Below the pieces are notes generated by a model. It was not told the origin of the DNA and searched no databases. It was given only the letters and a program-made list of their open reading frames with translations. Shown piece by piece: positions 49,234 through 58,017 of a stretch of DNA of 64,000 nt. Within the stretch, counting starts at the first letter, position 1; every line of letters starts with the position of its first letter. The position numbers and the translations under genes are program-made. Where the stretch lies: NCBI GenBank assembly GCA_045864775.1, contig BTVR01000002.1, positions 248,001 to 312,000 on the forward strand, given 5' to 3'. The DNA is from Macondimonas sp045864775. GTDB lineage: Bacteria; Pseudomonadota; Gammaproteobacteria; UBA5335.

Positions 49234-51519
49234 CTAGGCGGCGACTAGTTGCCTGGCCAGCGCCACTTCGACGGAATCCCCGTCTTGGTTCAGGACATCG
49301 AGTCCCGACTCGGGCACGTCTCCCGACGTGCTCTGCGACACCATGATCTTGCGGGCCATCAATCCCAGGCAGGTCATCTGCGAGGAATTGGCGTAGCCGA
49401 GATAGATCACGCGCACGGGCTGCTTCTGCCCGATGCGCCACGAGCGCCGTGCCGCCTGCTGCAACGAGTAGACGTTGTAGCCGCTCTGCATGAACACGAT
49501 CGTCGGGAACTCCAACAGATCGAGGCCCGTCTTGACCAGCTCCGGGTTCGTGATCAGGACATCGATCCCGCGATCCAACTGCTCGGCGATCCAGTCTTCC
49601 CGGCGGGACGCATCTACGCTCGCGCGCAGCACGGCCACCTTGAAACCTTCTTGCTCCAGCAGCACCTTCAGGCGCGAGGTCGTATCGCGCGTGCCGGTGT
49701 AGACCGAGTAGACCAGGGTCTTGCGACCTTCCGCCTTCTCCTGCTTGCAGACGTCGATCAGCTCGCGCTCTTTCGGCGTGATCTCGAACTCGTTGAACTG
49801 AGCCGGGACGAACGCCAAGGTGTTGCGCGTGCGCGGATGCACCACCGTTTCCGATCGGAAGCAGCAGTCCGGCCACGCCAGCAGGACATTGAGGACCACA
49901 CCCAGCAAGGTGGTGTCCCTCCTCGCCAGGGCCTGCTTCAGCTCCTGGGTCAGACGGCTGGACAGACCACGGTAGGCGGTGGCTTGATCCGCCTCCATTG
50001 CGACTTCGCGGAACTCCTCGTCGTAGGGTGGCAGCACGTTGCCGCCGATGTCCTTCAACTTGAGGAAGACCGTGAACGGCAGGATGCAACGCAGGACGCC
50101 CTTGGGGCCGAAGCCCGGCGCCTTGACGGTGCGCACCGACACCTTCGAGCCCTTGGCCGTCTTGTGTGCGGTGCTCTTGCTCTCGGAGTAGATGTCCTTC
50201 AGGACCCCGTGGTCCCTCATGAACGCCATCGCGGCCGACGTCATGCTTCCGCTCTTGGTCGGCCGGTAGCCATCTTCGATCATGCGTCCGGGCAGCGCCC
50301 GGAACAGCAGGTGGAACAGGTCGTCGCCGTAGCCGCCCATGAGCGTGCCGGTCAGCAGCACGCATTTGCGCGCCTTCGCTGCGAGCACGCCCATCGCCTG
50401 GCCCTGGGCGCTTCCGCCGTTCTTGTACTCGTGCGCCTCGTCGGCGATCAGAAGATCGAACGTACCCTGCGGCAGGTATCGCTTGATGTACTCGCTGGGC
50501 TGATAGCCGCCCTCGCCGAAGCCGAACTCCATGTTCGCCATCGCGCGTTCCATCCGGTGCGCCTGGCGGTCCGAGAAGACCAGCTCGCCGTTGCCATCCA
50601 TGAGGTTGATGAACTCGTGGATGTTGTCGCCGAGCATCGAGGCCAGGAAGCCGTCGCCGAAGCGCTTCATCAGCTTCTGTGCGGTGACTTGCCCGATCGT
50701 CGGAATGCGCGTCAGCGCCTTTTGAACCGCGGAGGACTGGTCGCTGGCGGATAGGCCCTTGGGACGGATCAGGCTCCACAGCGCGGAGCCGCACTGACCG
50801 CACTTGCGGCGCTGCTCCTCGGCTTCGAGGTCGAGTGGGTTGATCGGCTCGCCGTCGAGGTCGGTGATGACCTGGCCGCAGTCGGGGCACGCGCCCACGT
50901 CGCCGTGGGGCGTCCGATGCCGGGTGAAGGCGGGCTTCCAGTGGAATCCCATCCGCATCCGGACGCGGCCGAGAACGAAGAACTCCTGGCCCTGCGTCGG
51001 CACATTCAGCTGCTCGCGCAGCTTCATGAGTTTGACGAGCGTATCCGGGCCATTGAGCACCCAGACGCGCGCACCGGCGACGGTCTCCTGAATTTCCCGC
51101 CGCCACTTGTAGACCAGGTGGGGAGGACTCAGGACCAGCGTGCGCCGATAGCCTTCGGCGTTGAGCACCGCCGCCGTGGCGATGCCCACCGTCGTCTTGC
51201 CGCAGCCCATTTCGCCATTGACGATCGCGGCACGCTCGCCGCGATCGATCAACAGCTCGCTGACGGCATGCACGACATCGGCCTGGGCCGGGAACAACTG
51301 GCGCTTCAGACTTGCCAGGATCAACTGGCGGTGCGCCTGGGGCCGCCCGGTGTAGACGGGCGGATTGGCGCGATTGAGGGAATCCAGCAGGTCGTCGCCG
51401 CATTCGGCGACGAAATCCTGCAAGCTCATCGTGAGCGGGGACGATTCCGCGTCGAGCAGCTCGCCCTGCAAGGACGTGCCTTCCGCGGAGGACGGAACGG
51501 TGTCGAGATCGAGAGACAT
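49234..51519 (-). CDS. SNF2/DEAH-type helicase-like ATPase of the ICE
   Basis: 761 residues from MSLDLDTVPSSAEG (GGAG 7 nt upstream). Walker A GEMGCGKT at 102-109, a zinc-ribbon insert (CPDCGQ about 220, CGQCGS about 250), DEAH box IADEAHEYKNGG, then the SF2 C-domain with QQAARRSWRIGQKQPVRVIYLGYA, the SNF2 Q-x-x-R-x-x-R-x-G-Q motif. A DNA translocase of unknown target. Next to a DNA methyltransferase-like gene. Confidence 0.9.
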   Translation of the reverse strand: MSLDLDTVPSSAEGTSLQGELLDAESSPLTMSLQDFVAECGDDLLDSLNRANPPVYTGRPQAHRQLILASLKRQLFPAQADVVHAVSELLIDRGERAAIVNGEMGCGKTTVGIATAAVLNAEGYRRTLVLSPPHLVYKWRREIQETVAGARVWVLNGPDTLVKLMKLREQLNVPTQGQEFFVLGRVRMRMGFHWKPAFTRHRTPHGDVGACPDCGQVITDLDGEPINPLDLEAEEQRRKCGQCGSALWSLIRPKGLSASDQSSAVQKALTRIPTIGQVTAQKLMKRFGDGFLASMLGDNIHEFINLMDGNGELVFSDRQAHRMERAMANMEFGFGEGGYQPSEYIKRYLPQGTFDLLIADEAHEYKNGGSAQGQAMGVLAAKARKCVLLTGTLMGGYGDDLFHLLFRALPGRMIEDGYRPTKSGSMTSAAMAFMRDHGVLKDIYSESKSTAHKTAKGSKVSVRTVKAPGFGPKGVLRCILPFTVFLKLKDIGGNVLPPYDEEFREVAMEADQATAYRGLSSRLTQELKQALARRDTTLLGVVLNVLLAWPDCCFRSETVVHPRTRNTLAFVPAQFNEFEITPKERELIDVCKQEKAEGRKTLVYSVYTGTRDTTSRLKVLLEQEGFKVAVLRASVDASRREDWIAEQLDRGIDVLITNPELVKTGLDLLEFPTIVFMQSGYNVYSLQQAARRSWRIGQKQPVRVIYLGYANSSQMTCLGLMARKIMVSQSTSGDVPESGLDVLNQDGDSVEVALARQLVAA

Positions 51520-51546
51520 GGTGGTGCTCCAAGTGAATGGGGCACG

Positions 51547-51583
51547 CACCTCCCCCGCGGGGCGATGACATGCCCCTGGGTGG
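51547..51583 (-). promoter_or_regulatory. Leader pseudoknot module 2, copy 1 (helicase)
   Basis: Minus strand: CCC, then stem GGGGC/GCCCC with loop ATGTCATC, then GGG pairing the first CCC, then GGTG able to pair CATC in the loop. Lies about 30 nt before the helicase start, upstream of its ribosome binding site. Confidence 0.45.
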
Positions 51584-51644
51584 GATGAATGGCGACGGCT
51601 TGCGCCGTCAGGTTTCGATGAAGGCGGCGTTGCGCCGCCCGAGA

Positions 51645-52754
51645 TCAGCGGATCGTCAGAACCTCGCCCCGCGTGGGCGAGTCAGGTGTCATGTCCCAGG
51701 CACGAATGACCGGGACGAACTTGTCGGTCAGGATGCGTGTTTCGGCGACGGAGCCGTCGTCACGCTCGGTGTACTCGGTCTGGAGCGTCTTCTCTTTGTG
51801 CGTATCGCCCTTGACTGCGAGCACGCGCCCGGTCTTGGACTTCACCACGCCGGAGATCGCGCCCGCGGCCAGCGCCAGGGCGAGATGCCACTGAGACAAG
51901 GCCCTGGCCGGCGGTCGCAGCGACTGCTGCGCCGGCCCGAGATGGACATCCAGCGAAGGCCAGAGTCCTTGCAGCCGGCCAACTTCGTCGGCGAACTGCT
52001 CGGGCTCCATGGTCACGCGATAGAAGTGCTCCGGCTCGGCGTGGATGCCGGGAACGACATACGGCAGGAACGGCCATTCGGCCGGCAGTTCCTCGGCCTC
52101 GGCATCGCCTTGCCCGATCTGCAGGAGCAGACCACGCGTGGCTTTGACCGAATCCGTTGCCTGGTCGCGCTGACGCGCGCGCCGACCGAAGATCACCACC
52201 TGCTTGAACTGCGTCTCCACCGCACGGTAGATGCGCAGGCCGGCGAAGTGGCGCGTCAGCCACCCGACCAGCTCGGCGTCGAGGACGTAGCTCGGCACGA
52301 TGAACACCAGCACGCCGCCGTATTGCAGCAGCGGCAGCGAGCGCTGGTAGAACAGCTTCTCCAGTCGTGCACGGCCTTGGCCCTGGTAGCCGATGTTGCC
52401 GTTCGCGTCGTTGGACAGGTCACCGTAAGGCGGGTTAAGCCAGAGCAGGCCGAACGACTGCCTGGAGATCAGCGTGTCCATGAGATCACCATGGATGCAG
52501 TGATCGACCATCGTGCGTGCGTGGCGGGCACGCTCGGCGTCGTACTCGACGGCGAACGCGCTGACCTGCTCGCGCCCGAGGGCATGAGCGGCTTCGGCGA
52601 TGGCCACGCCTTCGCCGGCGCACGGATCGAGAATGCACATCGGCCCGTCGGTGGGCGCCAGTGCGGCGAGTGCTCTTTCGAGCGTGTGTTCGTCGGTAGG
52701 GAAGTACCCGTTCTTTGCGAAATTGCGGGCGAGCCGCGGGAACATAAGTGCCAT
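51645..52754 (-). CDS. DUF6094 SAM-dependent DNA methyltransferase-like protein
   Basis: 369 residues. SAM-binding motif LDPCAGEG (42-49) and catalytic NPPY (107-110) of amino (N6-adenine/N4-cytosine) methyltransferases, with YFPTDEHTLERAL near the N-terminus and an extended C-terminal half without a known recognition domain. DUF6094 family. May modify ICE DNA to evade restriction, or work with the helicase downstream. Ribosome binding site AGGAG. Confidence 0.87.
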   Translation of the reverse strand: MALMFPRLARNFAKNGYFPTDEHTLERALAALAPTDGPMCILDPCAGEGVAIAEAAHALGREQVSAFAVEYDAERARHARTMVDHCIHGDLMDTLISRQSFGLLWLNPPYGDLSNDANGNIGYQGQGRARLEKLFYQRSLPLLQYGGVLVFIVPSYVLDAELVGWLTRHFAGLRIYRAVETQFKQVVIFGRRARQRDQATDSVKATRGLLLQIGQGDAEAEELPAEWPFLPYVVPGIHAEPEHFYRVTMEPEQFADEVGRLQGLWPSLDVHLGPAQQSLRPPARALSQWHLALALAAGAISGVVKSKTGRVLAVKGDTHKEKTLQTEYTERDDGSVAETRILTDKFVPVIRAWDMTPDSPTRGEVLTIR

Positions 52755-52821
52755 CGGATTCTCCTGGGTAGCGAAGATGAAGGTGAGCGGACGTGCTGGC
52801 GCACGTCCGTTCGTGAAGTCC

Positions 52822-53469
52822 TTACGCTGCTGTTGCGAGCAGTCGTTCGGATGCAGTGCGGGACACGGATGCGTCCGGACCGAGCACGCCGTTGCGGATC
52901 AGCGTCCCCAGCGCCTTGGTCAGCGCGGGCACGTCGATGGCGAGTCGATGACCTTCCAGCGGCCCGAGGGCAGCGGGAAGACGGCTCAGCATCGATTGCG
53001 TCTGCAACAGCTCCAGCACGGTGTCGCGCCAGTGATCAAGCAAGGGCAGCGGGCAGGTGTCTCGCACCAGCGCCCACAGCCGGTCGACCCGGTGATCCGA
53101 GCCTCGTGGCAGCAGCGCCAGCGCGCTGGCGTTGGCCTTATCGGGCTTCACGCAGCGGCGGTCGAACAGCCACAGGTGGACGAGAGAGCCGAACAGCGTG
53201 CGGCGGTATGCACGATTGCTGCACTTGTCCAGCTGCTCGACGTTGCCGACGAAGACCGGGATCGAGCCGCCTTGCTCGGTGAGGATGTGGAACTGGTCCA
53301 GTCCTTGCTCGTCGCGCCCGAGGGTCAGGCGAGCAATGAACTCCTGGGTGGCGGTATCGCGTCCCCAGACGGACAGGAAGATCAGGTTGCCTTGCTCGTC
53401 GCCGACGAAGCCGTCGGTCATGAGGTCCGGGCATTCGTCGATGCGGTACAGCGTATTGAAGTTGGGCAT
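52822..53469 (-). CDS. Hypothetical ICE protein
   Basis: 215 residues from MPNFNTLYRIDECPD (GAGGA 9 nt upstream; a start 11 codons earlier is less likely). Beta-rich N-terminal half (DEQGNLIFLSVWGRD, IPVFVGNVEQLDKC) and helical C-terminal half. No membrane segment and no recognised family. Part of the 52.7-54.9 kb accessory block. Confidence 0.68.
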   Translation of the reverse strand: MPNFNTLYRIDECPDLMTDGFVGDEQGNLIFLSVWGRDTATQEFIARLTLGRDEQGLDQFHILTEQGGSIPVFVGNVEQLDKCSNRAYRRTLFGSLVHLWLFDRRCVKPDKANASALALLPRGSDHRVDRLWALVRDTCPLPLLDHWRDTVLELLQTQSMLSRLPAALGPLEGHRLAIDVPALTKALGTLIRNGVLGPDASVSRTASERLLATAA

Positions 53470-53546
53470 GGTGATGTCCTCGAAGAAGATGGAGGACAGC
53501 ACCCGCCCGAGGGCGGATGCCGCCCCTTGGGGTGGAAGGAAGATGC

Positions 53547-53807
53547 TCAGTCCGGCTCGAACTGCCGGGTGTGCGGGTTGAAATGAAGCGACTCGTCTAC
53601 CGCGGTGATCGGCGTGAAGCCGGTCAGGTAGATGTTGTTGAGGTACTGGTCGCGGTAGGTCAGTGCTTGCCGCGCCTGTTCCTCGGTGAGGCCGTTGCTG
53701 ATGAAGTGCTCCAGCATTTCCTCGTCGGATGACACTTCATCGTTGGACAACTGCCCTTCGACAAACGCCAACAACGCGGACGGCAGCGCTGCCAGGATCG
53801 GGTCCAT
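53547..53807 (-). CDS. Small acidic hypothetical protein
   Basis: 86 residues from ATG 53807 with a perfect AGGAGG ribosome binding site 7 nt upstream. Acidic helical N-terminus (EGQLSNDEVSSDEEMLEHF) and QARQALTYRDQYLNNIYLTG. Lies 16 bp after the preceding gene, so co-transcribed with it. Size and charge resemble anti-restriction or regulatory ICE proteins, but no family is recognised. Confidence 0.7.
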   Translation of the reverse strand: MDPILAALPSALLAFVEGQLSNDEVSSDEEMLEHFISNGLTEEQARQALTYRDQYLNNIYLTGFTPITAVDESLHFNPHTRQFEPD

Positions 53808-53823
53808 GTTGGTTCCTCCTGGC

Positions 53824-54147
53824 TCAGTACGAACCGCAACCGGCCGGGCAGCAGCCCAGTGTGATGCCGTGCGTGCAGCAGCCGTCTTCAGCGAGCCAGT
53901 CCTGGGTTTCCTGCCTTTCGGCAGGTGTTGCGTAGTCCCATTCCTGTGCAATCTGCAGAGCCTGTGCACGCTGGTCTTCGGGCAATCGACCGACTTGCGC
54001 GTCGATCTCGGAACTGAAAAGCGTCACGTAGTGCTCGTAAGAAAGGCCGCAACCGCGCTGCGCATGTTCGGCAGCCGTCTTGCAGAGAGCCCGCCACGCG
54101 GGTTCATCCAACGCGGAACGGGGGGTATCGAAAGCGACGGTGGACAT
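53824..54147 (-). CDS. Hypothetical protein with Cys-rich C-terminus
   Basis: 107 residues from MSTVAFDTPRSALDE (TGGAGG upstream). Helical body with C-terminal ATPAERQETQDWLAEDGCC, then THGITLGCCPAGCGSY: two CC pairs and a fifth Cys, suggesting metal binding. No family recognised. First gene of a two-gene unit with 53547-53807, preceded by leader module 2. Confidence 0.7.
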   Translation of the reverse strand: MSTVAFDTPRSALDEPAWRALCKTAAEHAQRGCGLSYEHYVTLFSSEIDAQVGRLPEDQRAQALQIAQEWDYATPAERQETQDWLAEDGCCTHGITLGCCPAGCGSY

Positions 54148-54177
54148 GATGAAGACCTCCAGAAAGAAAGAATCCGG

Positions 54178-54214
54178 AGTCCTCCCCCGCGTGGGGAAGG
54201 AACCCCGGCGGGTG
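54178..54214 (-). promoter_or_regulatory. Leader pseudoknot module 2, copy 2
   Basis: Minus strand: CCCGC, stem GGGG/CCCC with loop TTCCTT, then GCGGG closing the outer stem, then GAGGA able to pair TCCTT in the loop. About 35 nt before the 54147 start. Confidence 0.5.
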
Positions 54215-54245
54215 GTAGGTAAGAAGCCGCGGCTGCGTCTGGCGA

Positions 54246-54893
54246 TCAGGCCGCCTCCAGCACCGGCGTGCGTTGCCACTGCTGAGACGTGGCATCGAAG
54301 CTGTAGCCGAGCTTGTTGAGGCGGGCACACTGCAGGCGCAACGTGCGGCGATCGATGGTCGAGTCCAGCTTGAAGGTCTCGGCCAGCGGCCACAGCAGGC
54401 CGAACAGCGCAGCATCCTCGGCATCAGGTCCGTCCGCCGCCGTGACGGTGGCGGGCGCGTCCATACCGAAGGGCCGCGTGTCGATCAGAGGATCGTTCGA
54501 GCTTGGCGCCGACGCGGCCGTGGGTGTTGCCAACGCGGTCGCCGGCTGGTCCTCGTCGATCGGATCGACTTCCTGGACGTTGAAGTTGCGAGCTTCCTCC
54601 CTGCCCAGCTTGTCGATGCCGGAGAGGGTCATGCCGTTGAGGCTGGCGCGGATCTCGACCCTGACGCCGCCCAGGGACACGAAGGACTTGGCGAAGATGC
54701 GTCCGATGGCGAACTCGCCGTCGTACTTGCCTTCCTTGTACTGCTCGAACTCCGGGTCTTTGACGACGAACTCGCCCAGGGGGCAAGCGAGCAGTCCGAC
54801 GTTGAATGGCCCATGACGGCCACGGATGGTGCGCAGCTTGAGTTGGCCGGGGACGATGATGGATTCCAGATGAGCTTGGTTTGCAGCGGTCAT
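54246..54893 (-). CDS. DUF3275 family ICE protein
   Basis: 215 residues. The N-terminal domain has GQLKLRTIRGRHGPFNVGLL and LGEFVVKDPEFEQYKEGKYDGEF, the DUF3275 signature; a linker and a small C-terminal helical domain follow. Conserved in PFGI-1-class ICEs next to STY4534 and DUF932; function unknown, possibly DNA-related. A 390-bp leader precedes it. Confidence 0.87.
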   Translation of the reverse strand: MTAANQAHLESIIVPGQLKLRTIRGRHGPFNVGLLACPLGEFVVKDPEFEQYKEGKYDGEFAIGRIFAKSFVSLGGVRVEIRASLNGMTLSGIDKLGREEARNFNVQEVDPIDEDQPATALATPTAASAPSSNDPLIDTRPFGMDAPATVTAADGPDAEDAALFGLLWPLAETFKLDSTIDRRTLRLQCARLNKLGYSFDATSQQWQRTPVLEAA

Positions 54894-55044
54894 GTGACGA
54901 CTCCTTTGATGGCAGAAAGCAAGGGACCCGACCGGCCGGATGGACGGGGGCGACCTCGTGGGGAAACGGAAACGTGGTGCCGGCCCGCGAGGGACGCAGG
55001 ACGGTTAGCGAGAGGGACTAGACGGACGCGAAACGCGCTCGGAA

Positions 55045-55125
55045 AGATCGAGACCAGTGCGGTTAGATGCACCGCAGCCTTGAAGGTCGAGGCTGCCTGG
55101 GCATGTTGCCGGCGAGGCCGGCGGA
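55045..55125 (-). promoter_or_regulatory. Structured leader, pseudoknot module 1, copy B (DUF3275)
   Basis: Minus strand: hairpin GCCGGC/GCCGGC (55122-55108), linker AACATGCCCAG, stem GCAGCC (55096-55091) with GGCTGC (55079-55074), loop TCGACCTTCAA, hairpin GTGC/GCAC, then GGTC (55055-55052) pairing GACC of the loop. About 150 nt before the start codon at 54893. Confidence 0.6.
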
Positions 55126-55286
55126 CATGGGGGGTAGGTTGCGACCTGTTCTGGCACCAGGGGGAGCAGCAATGCGATTCCGGCCGACCCCCTGTTTTCC
55201 GGCACAGCGGCCCGTCTTGCAGGCCCGGCGATGCGTCGCGCAAGAAAAAGCGGACCAAGCCCGCGAGGGTCTGGTCCGCTGGACGC

Positions 55287-56111
55287 TTACGCTTTCAGTT
55301 TCTGCATGCCTTCGGCCAGCAGCCAAAGGGCGCGGTTCAGGCGCACGTTCTGGTCGATGCCTTGCACCGGCCGTGTGTGTTGCCGGCGCCCGTTGGCAGT
55401 GCGACCGTCCAGGCCCCCCTTGACCAGGTTCTCCTGCACGCGGTTGAACGTGGACCACAAGTCGGAACCACGGTCTTCGTACCGCCGTGGACGCAGCAGC
55501 TGGCTCTCCGTGATCGGCGCCGGCTTGGAACCGTCGTACTTCAGTTCCAGCGCCGAGCGCGCGAACACTTCCGCCTCGCCGCTGTCCAGCGAGATGGCGC
55601 GCATCGCCTCGCGGGACTGATCGACGCGCTCGAAGCCGCTTAGGACTTCGTAGGCGCCTTCGATGACGTGGGACGCGACGTCTCCCTTGTGGGGGACGCG
55701 CACGTCGGCAGTCATGTCGCCGAACACCAGACCGTTGTGGCAGGCAAAGACGAGGACGCCGGCCAGCATCTGGTAGCTGCTGGTGCCATCGTGCGAGTTG
55801 AGCAAGATGATTTCGTTGGCCTCGCTGCTGTTGATCTGACTGGCGTGCCGCAGCCGCAGCATGTGCTTGGTGTAGTCGCGGCGATCCTCCTGCCGCACGC
55901 GGGTCTGGCACACGAAGAACGGCTCGAAGCCTTCGTCGCGCAGCTTCGTCAGCACGGTGGCCGTGGGGATGTAGCTATAGCGCTCCGACCGGCTCTCGTG
56001 CGCGGCCTCGGCGAAGATGGACGGGGCGACGGTGCGGATCTGATCGTCCGACAGCGGGCGATCCGAACGCAGCACGGGAGATCCCGATCCGAAGCGAGAT
56101 GCGAGTTGCAT
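55287..56111 (-). CDS. DUF932 family protein
   Basis: 274 residues from MQLASRFGSGSPVLRSDRPLS. DUF932 (phage/plasmid-like) pattern: SYIPTATVLTKLRDEGFEPFFV, HMLRLRHA, NEIILLNSHDGTSSYQMLAGVLVFACHNGLV. Widespread on ICEs and plasmids; biochemical function unknown. An AAGGAG ribosome binding site precedes it in a 194-bp leader rich in hairpins. Confidence 0.9.
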   Translation of the reverse strand: MQLASRFGSGSPVLRSDRPLSDDQIRTVAPSIFAEAAHESRSERYSYIPTATVLTKLRDEGFEPFFVCQTRVRQEDRRDYTKHMLRLRHASQINSSEANEIILLNSHDGTSSYQMLAGVLVFACHNGLVFGDMTADVRVPHKGDVASHVIEGAYEVLSGFERVDQSREAMRAISLDSGEAEVFARSALELKYDGSKPAPITESQLLRPRRYEDRGSDLWSTFNRVQENLVKGGLDGRTANGRRQHTRPVQGIDQNVRLNRALWLLAEGMQKLKA

Positions 56112-56305
56112 AGAAGTCTCCTTGAGAAAAAGCGCAAGCCGCCGCGCAGGCCCGAGGCCGGCGAGGATGGTTTGCAGGGATGAAGAACAGCCCGGACGGG
56201 CTGCGGGATGAGGGATGAACCGAGGCAACCGCATGCCGCCGACACCGAAGTGCCGGCGGCATGGATGCTTGGAGGAACGAACAGAGCCCGGATGGGCCTT
56301 GCGGA
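56112..56305 (-). promoter_or_regulatory. Hairpin-rich leader of the DUF932 gene
   Basis: Contains a 13-bp stem with TTCG tetraloop (minus strand; outer 9 bp ATGCCGCCG/CGGCGGCAT at 56262-56233), then CAGCCCGTCCGGGCTG, ending at AAGGAG before ATG 56111. The beginning holds a weak terminator-like GCCC-ATCC-GGGC for the preceding gene. Confidence 0.55.
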
Positions 56306-57220
56306 TCAGAACGACGCCGCGAGGGCGGGCTCCTCCTCGGGCACTTCGACTTCCGCTTCCCGCGGGGCGGGCTGTGCGGACACCTCGGTGCCTTCTACGT
56401 CCTCGGCCTGGCCGCTTGCTTCGGGCGCGGGAGCGTCCTGGGTCGCGTCAGTCTCGGACCGCGGTGGATACACCTGTTGGCCATCGATCTTGATCAGGCC
56501 GATGTGGACCAGCTTCGATTCCAGGCTGGCCGCGGCTTCGCCGGCCTGCTCGCCCTTGGTGCGGATGTACGGATCGGCCTTCATGTCGTTGAGACGAAAA
56601 GCGATCAGTACCTTCTTCTCCGCCTCGACGGCCGACATGCAGCGCCGCACGAGATGCTGGGCATCGCGGTTGGCGACTATGGTGTCGATGTACCGGTAGT
56701 CCGGGTCATCGACGAGGCCAGCCAGCGCCGCGACAGTGCACGCCAGGAACGGATCGTTGTCCGCCGGCTTCACCATCTTGGGACGGTTGAGATAACCGAT
56801 GCCGCGGGTGATCAGCTCGTGCTGTTCGATCGTCGCCAGTTCGGCACGATCCAGCAGCTCGGCCTTGAGCAGCCGCGCCTTGAGGCTGGCCGCCGGGTCG
56901 CCCTTGCGATCGCCCTTGGGACGGATGAACGGATCGACCCAGAGGTCGCCGAGACGGAAGCGCACGAGCGGACGACGCTTGGGATCGTCGATGCCGATGT
57001 AGCGCTGGACCAGCTTCTTGGCCTCTGCGCCGGACACCTTCACATCGAAGTAGCGGAAGGCTGGGTCCTTGGCGGAACCCACGAACGCGGCGATGGTGCA
57101 GGCCAGGAACGGCTGCGCCTTGCGGCCGCCGGTGGTCTTCACTTCGCGGGCGCGCTGGATGTAGCCGATGCCCGAGGTGTGAAGGTCGAAGTAGGACTTT
57201 GCGTTGGATGCTGTGGTCAT
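56306..57220 (-). CDS. STY4534/DUF3577 ICE replication-associated protein, duplicated domain
   Basis: 304 residues. Two tandem copies of one domain: residues 15-123 (TSGIGYIQRAREVK ... PFLACTIAAFVGSAKDP ... SLKARLLKAELL) and 138-243 (TRGIGYLNRPKMVK ... PFLACTVAALAGLVDDP ... SLESKLVHIGLI). The family normally has one. An acidic Pro/Glu tail follows. The STY4534 family is annotated as ICE replication protein and may be SSB-like. Confidence 0.85.
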   Translation of the reverse strand: MTTASNAKSYFDLHTSGIGYIQRAREVKTTGGRKAQPFLACTIAAFVGSAKDPAFRYFDVKVSGAEAKKLVQRYIGIDDPKRRPLVRFRLGDLWVDPFIRPKGDRKGDPAASLKARLLKAELLDRAELATIEQHELITRGIGYLNRPKMVKPADNDPFLACTVAALAGLVDDPDYRYIDTIVANRDAQHLVRRCMSAVEAEKKVLIAFRLNDMKADPYIRTKGEQAGEAAASLESKLVHIGLIKIDGQQVYPPRSETDATQDAPAPEASGQAEDVEGTEVSAQPAPREAEVEVPEEEPALAASF

Positions 57221-57546
57221 GGTGAATCTCCAGACTTGGGATCAAGAATGCGGAGACACACCTGTCCCACGGCGGGGAGGTGCGTAACCCCGCGGTGGGT
57301 TGAGGAACATCGAGTGCATCACCACCAGCAGGCCGGTGGTCGTTCGCGCGAGGATGCGATGCGAACTGGTTCGGTCACACGGGCAAGCCGTGCGCAACCT
57401 GGAAGACCGAAAGTTGCTGGTTGACGCTGACAACATCAGCGGAACGTATCTGGCAGCGTACGCGCGGGGGCTGCCGATACGAGCAGGAATCGGCACCGGC
57501 TGGCGACCGCATTCGGCAGCGGGAAGCGAGCCGCCAAGTCTGCGCA
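57221..57546 (-). promoter_or_regulatory. Long structured leader of the STY4534 gene (modules 1 and 2)
   Basis: No gene. Module 1: hairpin CGCTGA/TCAGCG (57441-57425), stem GCAAC/GTTGC (57417-57394), hairpin CACGG/CCGTG, then GACCGA (57376-57371) pairing TCGGTC in the loop (57410-57405), plus a fourth stem GTTCGC/GCGAAC. Module 2 (57299-57256): outer CCCAC/GTGGG, inner GCGGGG/CCCCGC, loop TTACGCACCT whose ACGCACCT pairs AGGTGTGT downstream over 8 bp. Confidence 0.6.
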
Positions 57547-57572
57547 AAGAAAAGCCCCCGGTGACGGGGGCT
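57547..57572 (-). terminator. Terminator of the DUF3085 gene
   Basis: Minus strand AGCCCCCG, loop TCAC, CGGGGGCT, then TTTCTTT. It stands 15 bp after the DUF3085 stop and separates it from the STY4534 leader. Confidence 0.9.
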
Positions 57573-57586
57573 AGTGGGACGGGCGC

Positions 57587-57952
57587 TCAGTGATTGGCGG
57601 GTGCGGGGTCCACGGTCTGTAGTGACAGGTGCGTTTGGGTCGCCGAGAGTTCGAGGTCGTCCTCGCTGCTCTGGATCCGAGCGAACAGGCGATCCTGCGG
57701 ATCGAAGTACTCGGCGAAGTCATCTCCGCCCAACTCGACGCGTGCCTGCTCCCACCAGGCGTTGAAGGGATCGACGTCTGGATTGCAGCCGACAGCGTAA
57801 GCGACCAGCTTCTGCCGCCCGTCGGGACGCCGCTCTCCGCGCTCGGCTAGGAAGTAGACGCCCTGATCCTTCACCAGGACAACGTGGCACCGGTTGGCCG
57901 CGGCTTCAGCGAGCACGGGCCGCAGATTCGCGTTCTTGAATCGAAGAGACAT
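57587..57952 (-). CDS. DUF3085 family protein
   Basis: 121 residues from MSLRFKNANLRPVLAEAAAN. DUF3085 features: VVLVKDQGVYFLAERGE, KLVAYAVGCNPD, then an acidic half with GGDDFAEYFDP. Soluble, unknown function, common in ICEs and plasmids. The leader has one 9-bp hairpin CTTCCCGCC/GGCGGGAAG and an AGGAG ribosome binding site. Confidence 0.85.
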   Translation of the reverse strand: MSLRFKNANLRPVLAEAAANRCHVVLVKDQGVYFLAERGERRPDGRQKLVAYAVGCNPDVDPFNAWWEQARVELGGDDFAEYFDPQDRLFARIQSSEDDLELSATQTHLSLQTVDPAPANH

Positions 57953-58017
57953 GGTGATCTCCTGAAGATGGGAAAAGAGGGAGGCTTCCCGCCGTGGGGC
58001 GGGAAGCGAGGCTGTGA

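Noticed and set aside
56112..56305. A sixth copy of module 1 in the DUF932 leader
   Set aside because: A stem followed by ATGCGGTTGCC looks similar, but no convincing loop-to-downstream pairing was found.
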